Shown here piece by piece: positions 12,401-25,086 of a stretch of DNA of 64,000 bases. Position numbers and translations under genes: made by a program. Position 1 is the stretch's first letter. Every line of letters begins with the position of its first letter. Under the pieces are notes generated by a model that was not told the origin of the DNA, ran no database searches, and saw only the letters and a program-made list of their open reading frames with translations. The DNA comes from Telopea speciosissima (lineage: Eukaryota > Streptophyta > Magnoliopsida > Proteales > Proteaceae), in NCBI RefSeq assembly GCF_018873765.1, contig NC_057918.1:12160862-12224861 (forward strand). The letters are read 5' to 3'.

Positions 12401-15400
12401 CTTCAACCGAATGCTTTAATAGAATCATGTATAGCTCGTTATACTTCTCAAGAAGCTAGTTTCATGGTTGCTACCTAATTGGAACCAATCAGAACCCCAT
12501 TACAGTTCCATGCTTAGCTAGATGATAATATAAGGCTTCATCCCAGACATCCCAAAGAAAATCATGTAAGAAGTTTCAAACTTGTTAGCTATAGCCGCTG
12601 AAAGAGTAACAAGTGACAAGAGAAATGGATGAGGTTTACTAGGCTCAAAATACAGCACAAGAAATCCTAATAGAAAAAAACCAGAATCACAGAACCAACA
12701 TTATATGGCAGAATTATTCAACCCCCTTCCTCCACCCCCCCCCCCCCCCTCCAAAAATAAAAAATAAAAAAAATCAAAAACAATATATGGAAGAATCTTG
12801 GACAGCAAAGATCTCTCAATCTCTACAACTGATGGGCTGAAACTTGGATTGATTAAAGACTCTAATGAGTAGGCTAAGTGCCTAAAATACCAAATCCAAC
12901 CAACACTTGGATTGGAAGAAATAAGTACCAAAAGAAAATGAAAACTTGATATAAACAAAAATTAGTAAGTCAGAGAATGATCCATAACTCTCAATCCACT
13001 GATTAGAGGACTACCATACTTTGGTCGATTGTAGTGAAGAGGGAAGGGTAAACAATATCAGAAACTGAGGTCAATTTAATGGTTAGATCAAGAGATGCAT
13101 TAGCAAAGTTCCTGATATCAGTTAGGTTAATAAGAAATCGTATGAAGCACGAAGACTGAGAACCACCTGCAAAACATAAGTAACCAATAGAAATATGATA
13201 GGTATACTATAAGACAAAGAAAGGATGGATGTTACTTATTGGTAGCACAGTAGGAGAAAGAATGGGTGCTGGAAATCAATAGAACAGTAAGTAAAAATAA
13301 GAAAGAGAAAGAAGAAAGATAGAAGACGGGTCGGGGATATGACTTGGTATCACCACTAAGCCTAGGCCAGCCTCACCACAAACTAAACCTCATAGGAGTC
13401 ACCACCTAAGGCCTGCAACTGATTCACTGCAGTAGCAAAACTCAAAGAGAGCAAGTTGTTCATCCAAATCATGGGCAGCATAACGCCCCCCCCCCCCCCT
13501 TTCTCTTTTTATTTATAATAGCATTCAACCAAGAACAAAAAAGGTAAGCCTTATGCATAGCCAAGGGTTCCTTTGCAGCCACAACTAATTAGAATCTTCC
13601 AGAATGAGATCCCTAGCTATTACATGAAAAATAGAAAGTAAATACAATAGAAACAACTAATTAGTTATAATAAATATTTAGTTACTAAATAACTTGGGCA
13701 CTAAACAACTAGTAGCAACACCCATGTAGCTGCCACATGAGCCCACAAAATCCTCAAACAGAATCTCTAATGCAAAAGTCAACCTCGAACCAGGGAAACC
13801 AGCGGGAGATCGATTGCAGCCAGGATCAATACAATGAAAAGAACAAATTAAAAACTGCAACTCTTTTTTTTTTTTTATTGCTACTTTTCTGTTACATATG
13901 AAGAACATAAAAAAAAAGATAAGAAGGGGGGTAGGGGAATGGCTCTCTCAGCCTGGATCTCTCACCCACAGCCATCCCAGCTGTTGAAACATGGAATTTC
14001 TCCCATAACCGATGGCAACAAGACCTGAAAATTCTTTTCTCCAAATCTGATCCTTCCTTACAATAGGGGGCCTATTAATAGCTTAGGCAAGCTTACAATA
14101 AAAATAGAAACGTTCTAAAATAGAAACTACTAAAACCTAACTAAAATAAAGGGTAACTAATATTAGAAACTACTAGGCTTTATTGTTCAACCACATGCAA
14201 GAATAACTAAATAGGAACTAATAGATTTTAGTAACTAAGTACTACTAAGAGAATAGTAAAAAATTATAATCAGATCTTCACACCCCCAAATCACTGTTCA
14301 AGTGAACAGTAACTTCTTTTAAAAATTTTTTTTTTTTTTGGTCTTAGTCTCTTATCTTCTTCGTGCTTCTCTCTAGGCTGTGGCTGCCTTAGGTGATGCT
14401 CCATCGAACCAACAAAAACTTGCCACATCATCAGACCAGGCTGCCTCTCACAGCAGTCGAATCCACAACCTTGGTGGGCCGGTTTTGGGACTTGTTCCTG
14501 CGGGTACATATGGACTTGTGATCTACATGAATCTCCCTCATAAGTCTGGCTGCTGGCTCCTTTTAATGAGTTAACGGGCATAAGTTATATTCAGCAAAAA
14601 TGGGCCTGATACAGGTCCGAATAAACACTTAAAACAGAGTCTATAACAGAGCCTATCGTGGGCTAATAAAACACTTTTAAGTGTGGCCTGCCTTATGGCC
14701 TTTATTCTTCCTTGAATACCCTTCATTCTGCATCAGAAAGATGGGGATGCCTGGTAGTGAAGCTTCAATAAGTGAGTCTTGAATCTTCTACCTTTTGAAA
14801 GATAGTCCCTAAGATGCCAATCATACCCGCACCTCTCAATAACAGGGAGCCAAAATTATGTCATCTTGTAAGTATCCCCAAGCAACCATATGCCCCACTT
14901 GAATGAATGAAAGATCAATGGTGTCAAATCATACGATGCAAACTGAGAAGCTGTTGCTCCAAACTAATTCCCTTGCAATCCCAGATTGAGCTCCTATCAC
15001 CTATCACTAAGAACTTTATTACCCTCTTTATGACATATAAACCATTTTTCATAAAGCCACCTTATATTTACCCACTAGGCTTCAACAAGAGGGCATTTCT
15101 TGAATGCTTATGTTATTTGCAGTGCAACCATGCATGACTAACTCCCTTTCTTTCGTTCTTATTTATTTTTTTATTTTTGGGGGGAAGGGGGGGAGGTGGA
15201 AGGAATAACTGGAGTTTATTGGAGGGGCAAGGAAGAACTACAGAAGATATTGTATAACAACAGTAGCACAAGTGGCCAAGGCCAACCAAAACAGCAGACC
15301 ATCACATAGTAGGATAAGGCCCTAAAATACAGATTTGATCTGCCTACCCAAAACTTGGCTATTTCATCAGCCAAGTCCTCGATATAGAAGACAGGACAAA

Positions 15401-15420
15401 CACAATCCACAATGAGGTAG
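9431..15420. other. About 6 kb without a recognised gene
   Basis: Minus-strand open frames at 9430-9669, 9145-9420 and 11771-12190 are the longest, but none shows a domain I can name. The last contains an isolated IPFGNWD word that recalls RIN4/NOI proteins, but the rest of that motif is absent. A 54-bp unit is exactly tandemly doubled at about 11161-11268. Three poly(C) runs lie at 10048-10061, 12735-12749 and 13486-13499. A purine-rich G tract lies near 15178-15195. It may be old transposon DNA or intronic sequence. Confidence 0.4.
11161..11268. repeat. 54-bp exact tandem duplication
   Basis: The unit starting TAGAAGAAAAGCCAGATG is present twice in a row without visible mismatch, and ends with GGGTAACACC. 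The perfect identity suggests a recent slippage or unequal exchange event. Confidence 0.85.
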
Positions 15421-17100
15421 ATTTCACAATGTAGACTTGGGAGATATCACCTTAAACTCTTAAAGCATGCATAAAACTTTCATTGTTGGCTACAGAAATC
15501 ATGTTTATCCATTAACCTCTGTCTACCTCTTTTCCGATTACCCAACCAACAGTCTACTTTCTGTATTTCCTTAGTCCTTTCGGTGCCTACATGTTTCGCC
15601 AAAACAATCACCACAGGTGGTCATTCATTGTCCATCATTGCACAGCTTCTTCCATCTTGTCAACTAATAACCCACTCCTACGTTCCCAGGTTCGGTCTGT
15701 TTGGAAGGGAAGTGAATGGAAGGCAAATGAAATGAAAACAAAACTGATATGGAAACTTCGGTAATTATCCTCTTTACTGGTTGTGCAGTTAACTAAAATC
15801 TTCTTAGATATAGTAACTAAATTTTACTGTACTTTTCAACCAAATTCCTTAGATTTGAATAGGAAAATAAAGATTGCAATCGAAATGTTTAATTGATTTC
15901 CATATATGGTAAAATCTCAAGTTAGTTACACAATCATAATTAAAAAAATTCCCCCTTTCATGTTTAAATTAATTTCACCACCCTTCATTTCTCCCTCTTC
16001 CTGATCTTCTCACACATCCTCATCTTAGGATATTATGTACCTTTAGTTTTTTGTCACCCAACATTTGTAAAGCAGCACTAGTCTCATATTAGCTGAAACA
16101 CTATTAAACCTTGATAATGAGAAGAAAAGAGAGATGGGAAGAAGAGAATGGAGAGAAGGAAGAGGGAGAGAAAGCTGGATGATGGGGCTGTAAATCTCCT
16201 ATTGCACCAGCAGCTTTATTTATTAGAAATCATTCAATGACACAAGGAATGAAACACTTAAGCTAGCACTACTCCTAAGGTCTAAAAACAACAGCAAATC
16301 TAAACACCTACTTACAATAGGAAATTAGGAATCAACATGGAAACGGGGAAGTACGAGCAGACCCTACAGGTTGACCATCAAGCGTGAATCTCAAGTTTTA
16401 CTAAGGCCAAGCCTCAAGGATAGGTGCAGTACGCCCCAGAAGTCGGTCAGGCCTATATACATGGTCCGAACCCATAAAGCAAGTGCTGACAAATCAGAAC
16501 GGGATAGCAAGGTGTTGTTGCGCATGAGCCGACCCTCCTAGTCAGCCAACTAGCTTGTCTCATAGGCCTGACAGAAGCCAAGCCTTAGGCCAAATAACGA
16601 AGCAACGAGGTGAATACTTTATGGATAAGTGCTCCAAGCTGATCCCATGGGTCGACTAACTTCTTAGTACACGAAAACACCGAACCGACCTGATCATCAT
16701 CTTATCAGCTAGCCTTCCAACCAAGTCCTTCGAACTGCCAGCTCAGCAGATCCAATTCCTTGCCCAACAAGTAATCAATCCAGCAAGGCAAAGGAATCTT
16801 CTCGAAAAGAGGAAATATCTACCTCAAAAGGGCCCTGCTGCGGGGTGTCCTACCCAGATAAAAGCACCTAATAACATAAAGGGATTCTCCATAACCGCCT
16901 ACAGCCCTAGGCCTATAAATAGCAAGGTATGGATCAGGTAAAGAGAGGATTTCACATTTTCTGATTTCTCTCTTTGGAATTATCTGTTGCAAAGAGATCT
17001 AACTTAAGCATCGGAGAGTCCATGCCGGTGCTCCCTTGTTTGTTCATTCTTCTGTGCAGGTCATCATCGGAAGGACGACGTGACGGTTTCTTGCCGCAAC
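15421..17100. other. Intergenic and probable LTR-derived DNA
   Basis: 15421-16200 shows nothing recognisable. About 16330-17100 has a different, more GC-balanced composition. It has a TATA-like CTATAAATAG near 16914 and ends against the Copia reverse-transcriptase fragment. This looks like part of an LTR of another retrotransposon, but I could not find a second copy or matching ends, so the identity is tentative. Confidence 0.35.
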
Positions 17101-17104
17101 ATAT

Positions 17105-17945
17105 CCAACCTACCAGTTTCAGAAAGATCCAAAATGTATTTCCTTTGAGAAAAACTAATACCCTTTTTTGCAACAAACTTCTTCAATCCTAAGAAAATAC
17201 CTAAGTATCCTTAGGTCTTTCATCTGAAATTTCGATGGAGATATGTCTTGACCTCTTCAATGCCAAAAGAGTCATTTCTTGGAACTATGATATCATCAAC
17301 ATACACAACTAGGATCACAATCTTATCCCCCCGACGACGCACAAACACAGAATGATCAGAGAAGCACTAAGTGAACCCACAACCACCAATAACTTTACTA
17401 AACTTATCGAACCGGGCACATAGAGACTGTTTTATCCTATATACAGCCTTGTGAAGACGACATACCTTAGACGCATTCTCCCCCTACGTAACATACCCTA
17501 GAGGTTGTTCCATATAAACCTCTTCCTCAAGATCACCATAAAGAAACACATTTTTAATATCTAACTAAAACCGAGGCCAATCAAGATTCACGGCCAAGGA
17601 GATGAGAACACGAACAAAGTTAAGACACGCCACAGGAGAGAAGGTCTCAAAATAATAAACCTATATGTCTAATTTAATCCTTTAGCAACCAACCAAGCCT
17701 TTTTGAGTGCAAGTATAGCCAAGGAAAACACGGTAACACGCGGAGATAACTTATCAAGATCAAATCGAAGATTATGAGCAAAACAAGTACATCCACACAA
17801 ACGTGGAGGTAAACCAATGAGACAAGAATCAGGAAACACAACAGAAAAAAGAGTTTTACGACTGATAACAACAAATGGCATGCGATTTATCAAATAACAA
17901 ACAGTAAGAACCACATCAGCCCAAAAGGATTTGGGAACATGCATA
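17105..17945 (-). pseudogene. Copia polyprotein: integrase C-terminal part and reverse transcriptase
   Basis: Minus-strand fragment of a Copia pol. Reading 5' to 3': a late integrase block (HVPKSFWADVVLTVCYLINR, then an FGC-like block), then reverse transcriptase with KNVFLYGDLEEEVYMEQP, the HSVFVRRRGDK block, the catalytic VVYVDDIIV near 17290-17320, KDLRILRYFLRIE, and SQRKYILDLSETG near 17130. Many stops and frame shifts make it non-functional. The 5' end joins a CAA-repeat LINE tail at 17946, because an RTE element inserted here. The other pieces of this Copia lie at 18862-19175, 23660-23960 and probably 25353-25988. Confidence 0.85.
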
Positions 17946-18861
17946 CAACAACAACAACAACAACAACAAATAGCCTTATCCCAACTAAATGGGGTCGGCC
18001 ACATAGATCCTTGCTCTTCAATCAGCTCTATTTGAAGTCATACATGAAATGAGGCTTAGGCTAAGCATGTCTTTCCTTGACCACTTCTCCAATGGTTAAT
18101 TTAGGCCTGCCCTTGGCACTTTTGGTTCCCTCAATCTAAATCAAGTCACTCCTCCATACTGGGCATCTGAAGGCGTACGTTGAACATAGCCATGCCACCT
18201 CAAACGACTCTCTCTAAGTTTATCATGGAATGGGTCTACTCCCAACCTAGCTCTAATGTGGTCATTCCTTACTCTATCCTTCCTAGTTTTCCCACACATC
18301 CATCTCAACATCCTCATCTCTGCTACACAAAGCTTATTTATATGACACTTCTTAACAGCCTAGCATTCCTCACCCAACATCATAGTTGGTCAAATGACAG
18401 TCCTATAAAATTTTCCTTTAAGCTTTAAAGGAATACGTCAGTCGCATAGTTCTCCGGACTCACGTCTCCACTTCATCCACCCTATTTTAATCCTTTGGGC
18501 TACTTCATCTTCTATTTCACCTCCTTATTTACTATTGATCGCAGATAATCTAAAACAATCACTTTGAGGGATCTCCCTCTCACCAATATTCACCCCTTTA
18601 TTATCCGTCCCAATCTTGCTAAAGTTACACACCAGATACTCTATCTTAGTTCTATTTATCTTCAGACCTTTTGATTCCAAGGTTGATCTCCATAGTTCTA
18701 CTTTGGAATTAATCCCTACTTCTGTCTCATCCACCAAAACAATATCATCCACAAAAATTATACACTAAGGAACATCATCTTGTATGCCTCTGGTTAAGTC
18801 ATCTATGATAAACGCAAACAAACTAGGAACCTCATCTTGGATGCATGTTTCATATGCATAT
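17946..18861 (-). mobile_element. RTE-type LINE fragment inserted in Copia
   Basis: The minus-strand 3' end carries a (TTG)n tail, read on the plus strand as CAA repeats from 17946. Next to it is the conserved word AGCCTTATCCCAACTAAATG, found at the 3' ends of plant RTE LINEs. Upstream, the frame at 18752-18525 shows the end of the reverse transcriptase (MDDIVLVDE, then ELWRSTLESKGLKINRTKIE). Imperfect 15-bp direct repeats TTGGGAACATGCATA (17931-17945) and TTAGGAACATACATA (18862-18876) flank it, matching 13/15. They are the same Copia integrase codons on both sides, so they form a true target duplication. Confidence 0.88.
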
Positions 18862-19175
18862 TTAGGAACATACATATGAAACATTAAAGAATGGGCAACC
18901 TCTAAAAAGTATTGGTTTTTCTATTCAGCAACACCATTTTATTGAGGAGTATAAGAGCAACTAGTTTTATGGATCAAATCATGAGAAGAACAAAATTCAA
19001 ATATTTCACACTGGGTATTTTCTAAAGCATTATCTGAACAAAAAACTTTAATGGACACATCAAACTGAGTGTTAATTTCAAAATAAAACTAAAAAAAATG
19101 GATAATAATCAAAACAACCATTTAACAAATATAACGTCATCCGAGAATGATCGTCAACAAAGTAACAAAATAAAC
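18862..19175 (-). pseudogene. Copia integrase core fragment
   Basis: Minus-strand continuation of the Copia integrase across two younger insertions. The readable blocks are FVDDHSRMT near 19150, ALEYTQCEIFEF-like text near 19030, and a block resembling the SCSYTPQQNGVAE motif near 18950, with several stops. It is joined to 17105-17945 if the RTE element is removed. The 3.24-kb LTR element at 19176 interrupts it upstream. Confidence 0.75.
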
Positions 19176-19411
19176 TGTTGGAATATGTAATCCAGAATAC
19201 CGTGGGGGTATTCTGGTCTTTTTGGGTAGTTTTATTCTTCTTATATTATTAAGTTTATGTCGGCTATATGGGTTTTAGTCCCACATCGCCCAGTTTAGTC
19301 TCTTTGTAATTTCCCCTCTATTATTAATAGAGAGGTTACCTATCAATGAAACAACATTCTAAGCTATTATTTTCTCTCCTTCTCTCTTTCTAACCCACGA
19401 TTCTGCCAACA
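19176..19411 (+). repeat. 5' LTR of the 3.24-kb element
   Basis: 236 bp, TG...CA ends. It is nearly identical to 22184-22418. The primer-binding site begins at 19412. Confidence 0.93.
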
Positions 19412-22183
19412 TGGTATCAGAGCTAGTCTGATCTAGGTTAGAAAAAGAGAAAAAAAACCCTACTCCTTCTCTTCAATCGACTTCTCCCTTCTTCTCCCTT
19501 TCTCGGCTTCTCCTTCTTCTGTTTTTCTTCTTCTCAACCTTGTAAAGGGGCAGCACTAATGAGGTAAACACAGCATATCAATGATTTAGTTGCTGCCCCC
19601 CTCACTTTCAACCTTTTTTATTAAAAAAAAATTCTGTTCGAAATCTGCTGAAGCCATACCTACGATTTGGGATTTTCCAGAATTTTTTGGAGACCGACTT
19701 CCTATTATTATTAAAGGCTGACCCTCCACCATTGGAGCTCCCTATGCACCCTTCTCCAGCCCCTTTCTACTCTATTCCATTATCCTCATTCCCTATTTCC
19801 TTTTTCTCCAAGCTTTAATTAATTCCAGCCACCATACCCTAATCGATCTCAACTTGTCAGGGTTTTTCAAAACCCTGACTCCAATCGATTTTGGTGTTTC
19901 CTTTTCAGATGCAGCTAATCTTTTGGGGGTGATTCCCTATTACTACAAGCCCTACTCGACCTAAGTTTGGACCCTTTCTGATGGCTAAATTTGTTTCTAC
20001 AGCAAAAATTCCTTAACCTGCTAATTTGGTTACCTGCCAAAAACCCTGACTTTCAAGTTTCAGTTTTTGCTAATTTTTGGAGGGCTGATTACTCCCACTT
20101 CAAGGACCAATCGACCTCAATATTGCACCTATCCAAGTTTTTTTAAGACCCCTACCCCAATCGATCTCTTCTTTTCAGGGTTTTCCAAACCCTGATAAAA
20201 TCGATTTGGGCTAGGGATGTTTGCTGCTATTCGAGTGCTTTGGAGGTGGTTCTAACATTAAAAGAGAACTCTCCTTCATCAGTTCAAGGCTTGAAGAAGG
20301 TCCTTTATGCTGGTGTAGTGCTGTAATGCTGCCTTGCTCTACTTCTGTGTGTGATTTTTTGGAGTCTCTCCCCTTTGAAGATCAGGTCTCACTCTTACTG
20401 GAGATTGATTGTTCACCTTGGAGGTTCCATTCTCGCAGCCTTGGTCAGCATCTATTACATGTCTACATCAGCAATTACAGACCCCTTTCCCTAAATCGAT
20501 CTCAATTTCAGAGTTTTCTAAGACCTTAACAACAATCGATTTTAGGGTTAAGGTTTTCCTATCAAGCTCATATTTTAAGGAGAGTCTTATACATATCAGA
20601 GGAGTATTCAACCCATATTTCAGCATCATTCATCAGTTATTTTTGGACAAAATTCAGGTTCATTCTTATGGCTCGATTTTTCCAATAATCAACCTATTTT
20701 CTTTGTTCTTATGTAGCTGGCTGCTTCAACTACCTATTGGATCTACTGAGTGATTATCTTATATTTGCTGGTTCTATTGAGCTTTACTAACTACCTTGCT
20801 GGTTCTATTGATTGACTTCTGTAAGGATGACTGGTTGACATGTTACTGCTGCCTTTATGTGGACTATTGCTGCCCTATTATTGAGACTGAGTATCCTACT
20901 ATTGGAGATCGAATTTATTTCATTATTGAAGACTCGAATCTACTACCCTGGAGATCAGTTTATTTGGGATTACAACAGTGTGTTCCAAGGTTATTGGTTG
21001 CAACTACGAACCTATTCAGTTATGTGAAGCTTTTCTGGTTCATATCCGGCTCCCTTTGAGAGCTCGATCCTAGCATTGTTCACAAATTCAGATCTGATCC
21101 AAGTTTTTTGTTGAAGCTTCTTACATCCATTGTTGTCCAAATATTTTTGTCAGTTCTATTTAGCCTGTGGGAGTTTATAGTTTGGAATTTTGCACACTAG
21201 TACTTCCTTGTGTGAAATTAGATCAAGTTTTTGCAGCATGGTACCTTCTCCTTCTACAAATTAGATCTGTTTTTTTATAATACAGATCTGATCATTGGAG
21301 ATTGGTGTTTTGGAATTAGTTTGATCGATTGAAAGAAGGTTGTAAATTACTGTGCTGCTTTGTCCATGGTTCATTATCCCACTGCTTCTTTTCACTTCAC
21401 CACCTCCCAAACCATACCTTTGGCATATACCCATAAGCACCTTGGAAGTTTATGGTATTCTCTAAATTGCCATTTCTTCTCTTTCCATTACCCTTGGCAC
21501 CTTTTGGAAAATTTTGGAATATTATGTTTTTGTCCTATCACTTACATCATCTCTGTTATGTCCACGTGTACTACACCTGAGGGGGGGATTATGTACAGTA
21601 TACTGCAGCCATTGCAAGAAGCAGAACTTGCAGGAACACTTGGTGCAAAACATAGAAGATCAGAGTTTTCACCATTGCCAATGGGTATCTACTTTGTTAT
21701 TGGGGTGAGTTTGCCGTAAGGGGGAGATTGATATTAAAGTATTGAAGATGTTTAGTTATTGCCTGCCTATATGAGGTTCTACAGTTGAGTTGATTTTTTC
21801 TGCTGCTTGATTCATCTGCTCGCTATCCTAGTTACTTATCTTCAAGATTATCATTCAGAGATTCATCAGTGGACAGCACTAGAAGATTGGTGAAAGCTGC
21901 CTTTTTTGAAAGACATTCCAGTCCCTGTTTGCCGATCAAGTCTGCCCAAGTTTCGAAGATCTATTTTTTCAAGTTCTTGAAGGTTTATTTAGGAGTTGCA
22001 TTCGTCTTGAAACTGGATTCTGCTACAACTTAGTTTTTTCCCATTTTGTTCAAGTTGGGCATTAGTACCTTGTATGCGTCAACTTGAGGGGGAGTGTTAG
22101 CATTATTAGGAGTTTTTTTTCTTTAGTTCAAGCTGGATCTTCTTTCTTTACTTATTTGTATAATCCAGTTTGAGGGGGAGTGT

Positions 22184-22418
22184 TGGAATATGTAATCCAG
22201 AATACCGTGGGGGTATTCTGGTCTTTTTGGGTAATTTTATTCTTCTTATATTATTAAGTTTATGTCGGTCGGCTATGTGGGTTTTAGTCCCACATCACCT
22301 AGTTTAGTCTCTTTGTAATTTCCCCTCTATCATTAATAGAGGGGCTTACCTATCAATGAAACAACATTCTAAGCTATTATTTTCTCTCCTCTCTTTCTAA
22401 CCCACGATTCTGCCAACA
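22184..22418 (+). repeat. 3' LTR of the 3.24-kb element
   Basis: 235 bp, preceded by the polypurine tract at about 22172-22183. It differs from the 5' LTR by a 4-bp insertion, a 4-bp loss and about six base changes. Confidence 0.93.
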
Positions 22419-22445
22419 TAAACAAATCTTAACTGACTGTTAACC

Positions 22446-23656
22446 AGTACTTGAGGTCTCGTGAGATCTCGACAATTTTCTCGGTTTCGACTCGGGTCAA
22501 GTTGAGATAGGGTGCGAAATAAGAATACATTTTCTCGGCTGAAATGTCACAAAGTTAGTTATATAAATACCATGTTTCGACTTTTCTCGATAGAAATTTT
22601 GACCTATTCTCGATAAACTCGATTGGTTTCGCAAGTTTATGAAGAAAGCAGTTCCAAATCACTTATTTGTTCCAAATCTTACCAAAAAACAAAGTGTGGA
22701 ACACTTGGATTTGATGCTCAAGAACAACACTTAGAGGATATTTGCTGCCCAACAACCTTCCTTGGAGGACATTTGAACATGAAGGCCCAACATTCGTTCA
22801 ATATTAGGATGAGTATAGAGGGATAGGGGTAACTTGGTACTTGGTAGTTGTTGGCTTGTATTGTTAAATGTTGACTTAAGTATATTTGACTCTATATAAC
22901 AAACAATGCTAGATATATGATTTATGAAATGATTCATCATTTGATGTTTTTTCATTCCTATTGCTTATTTAAGTTGTTCTACTTGAATTATATGTGTTCT
23001 AATACTAAAGATGTGTGGAATAAGCCATATCAGTATATATAGATATACAGCGTACACTACCAACCTAGGGTCCCAAGCATAATACTAAATCTCGGTGAAA
23101 TTTAGCCAAAATTTCAAATTTCGGCCTGGCCGAGACGAGATGCCATGTCAAAATGAAAAAATGCAATATGAAATTCGATCATCTCATTTCGGTAATTTTG
23201 GTTTTAAAAAATGCACCATTCCGTTGAAATTTTGATTATTTAGGTTATTACGTTTCAGTATTTTGGCATTTTGCACCTCGAAATGGCCAAAGCAAAACTC
23301 CTAGAAAAATACAATGTTTCGGTCTAGCCGACTGTGGCGAGATTAGTACTATGGAGTATGGTCCTAAGTCAAACTACCATTTTGGTTGTATTTTTAAAAA
23401 ACTAACGGTTCCACCACGTTTATAGGGCTTAAAATAGGTTGTCCTGTAAGTTTCATGACCTAATTAGGTCATATGGCCATCGAAACCAAGGGTCGAGATT
23501 TGACATAAAAAATGCACCAACTCGGTCGAGATATGACCACTGAAACCAAGGGCCGAGATTTGACGCAAAAAAAATGCACCAACTCGCCGAGTTACCAAGA
23601 CAACTCTGTTTTTTGGTTGACAGAAACCAGCCGAGAGACCGAGACCTCGAACCTTG
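22446..23656. mobile_element. Probable DNA element inserted in Copia
   Basis: This 1.2-kb block interrupts the Copia reading between the pre-integrase and integrase pieces. The left edge carries CTTGAGGTCTCGTGAGATCT and the right edge GAGACCGAGACCTCGAACC, an approximate inverted repeat. Inside are many copies of the words CGAGATTTGAC and CTCGGTCGAGAT. A unit of about 62 bp is tandemly doubled near 23470-23590. No coding capacity is seen. I could not find a clean target duplication. Confidence 0.5.
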
Positions 23657-23659
23657 CTC

Positions 23660-23960
23660 TTAATTCAGACACGGACCTCACACATCAGAATGAACTAAAG
23701 CAAACAAAGAAGAACTACGAGTAACATCGCATGGTGGGAATGATGTACGGTGATGTTTTCCAAGCTCACACGCTTCACATTCAAGGCGAAAGATCTTCTT
23801 GCAACTAGGTACCATTTGTTGTAGCTTGGAAAGAAAAAGATGTCCCAAACGGTAATGCCACTGAAGCGGAGAGGTAGAGGAAGCGGTAGCAAAAGCAACT
23901 ATAGTAGTGGAGACGTCAAGGTAGTAGAGACCATCCTTCTCAAGCCCTCACTTATGCGTT
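23660..23960 (-). pseudogene. Copia GAG-pre-integrase domain fragment
   Basis: On the minus strand the text reads LQWHYRLGHLFLSKLQQM, then CEACELGKHHRTSFP, then FALVHSDV. This is the GAG-pre-integrase zinc-finger region of Copia elements, with the His and Cys ligands kept (H..H and C..C). Upstream of it the homology fades near 23960. It fits the same disrupted Copia as 18862-19175. Confidence 0.85.
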
Positions 23961-24087
23961 AACAAACGCCTTTTTCGTCCACAAATTTGGCCCAGTAACA
24001 AAAATACAAAAAGTCATTTCTGGAATAGAAACATGGCCCAGAAACAGAAGTGTTATCATGCAAGCCCTTTATGGCTGGATTAAACTC

Positions 24088-24965
24088 CAACTACTAGTCT
24101 GTTAAGAGCCAACTTCTTGCTAGGGAAAAAGTTCCTTCACTTAATGAGTCATTTGCTCGTCTTCAGCAAATCGTTACTCCTTCCCATGCTAATGCCTCTC
24201 CTAAAGATGGTTTTGCCTTTGTTGCTAACCGTGGCCGAGGTTCCAACTTCTCCATGAAAGTTTGTGGCTCCTAGGGAGGTCATGGTCGTAGTATAGGTGG
24301 CCAACAGGGTAACCGAACCAACAGATAGTGTTCTTTTTGTGGCAAGTTGAATCATTGGTATTATACATGTTGGGAAAACATGGTCGACTAGAGTGGGCTC
24401 CACCATTAGTCAATGTTGCTTATCTTATGGCAATTATGAGAAGGTAGCTTTTTGTGACACCACTATAGCATCCTCATTTGGACACCAATATGGTGCTTCA
24501 CCATCTAGTACACGTGATGACTACAATCAAATACTTAAGCTTCTCCAAAATCTTCAGCCTACAAATGGTGCTTCCTCATCCACAGTCACTTTGGCCCATA
24601 CATGTACCTTTCCCTTGCTTACTTCCACTTCACCCACTCCATGGATAATTGGCTCAAGTGCCTCTACTCATATGATTAGAAAGTCTTATGTTTTTTCTTC
24701 CCTTTAGAAGATTGTACATCCTTCTCGAGTCATACTTGCTGATGGCTTCTCTACCACTTTGTTTGTGTCTGTGTTTGGGTCGGTCTCTTTACCCTCCTTT
24801 CCTAAGTTAACATCTATTCTTCATGTTCCTAACTTACCTTCAAATTTGTTTTCTGTTAGTCAACTAATTTCTATTTTTGGGCCACAAAAAAAAATAGAAA
24901 CGCAGTTGTTATGCACAATCATTTCTATTTCTGGAACTTCCATAAATTTTAAAAAATGCCATTGA
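24088..24965 (+). pseudogene. Second Copia fragment, gag zinc knuckle and protease
   Basis: Plus strand, so opposite to the surrounding Copia. CSFCGKLNHWYYTCW near 24330-24370 is the CCHC zinc knuckle with its spacing kept. PWIIGSSASTHM near 24640 is the retropepsin site, with the usual DSGA changed to GSSA, so the catalytic Asp is lost. SILHVPNLPSNLFSVSQL near 24810 is the usual end of the protease region. Stops and shifts are frequent. The block lies between two copies of the word ACAGAAGTGTTATCATGCA (near 24045 and 25344), which suggests it came in as an insertion or by rearrangement. Confidence 0.8.
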
Positions 24966-24977
24966 ATACCCAAAATT

Positions 24978-25086
24978 TTGGTGGAGGTGGTGGCAGCGGT
25001 GGTGGCAGCGGTGGTAGCTGTGGCGGTGACGATGCTGGAGGTGGAGGTGGAGATTGTGGTGGTGGTAGCAGTGGTGGTGTTTTATT
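24978..25086 (+). repeat. GGT-rich trinucleotide tract
   Basis: Imperfect GGT/GGC trinucleotide array, purine-rich on the plus strand. The glycine- or valine-rich open frames across it are low-complexity artefacts. Confidence 0.8.

Larger units (their letters stand above)
19176..22418 (+). mobile_element. Non-autonomous LTR retrotransposon, complete
   Basis: The two LTRs are 19176-19411 and 22184-22418. Both start TGTTGGAATATG and end TGCCAACA. The target duplication TAAAC is perfect (19171-19175 and 22419-22423). A primer-binding site TGGTATCAGAGC, complementary to initiator Met-tRNA, follows the 5' LTR directly, and a polypurine tract GAGGGGGAG precedes the 3' LTR. The 2.77-kb interior contains only short open frames and no gag, protease, integrase or reverse transcriptase that I can recognise, so the element would need enzymes from a partner. 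It sits inside the older Copia integrase. The LTRs differ by about six substitutions and a few small indels over about 235 bp. Confidence 0.93.

Noticed and set aside
20221..21719. Several 100-codon frames inside the 3.24-kb LTR element
   Set aside because: No gag, protease, integrase, reverse transcriptase or host domain is visible, and the frames overlap one another.
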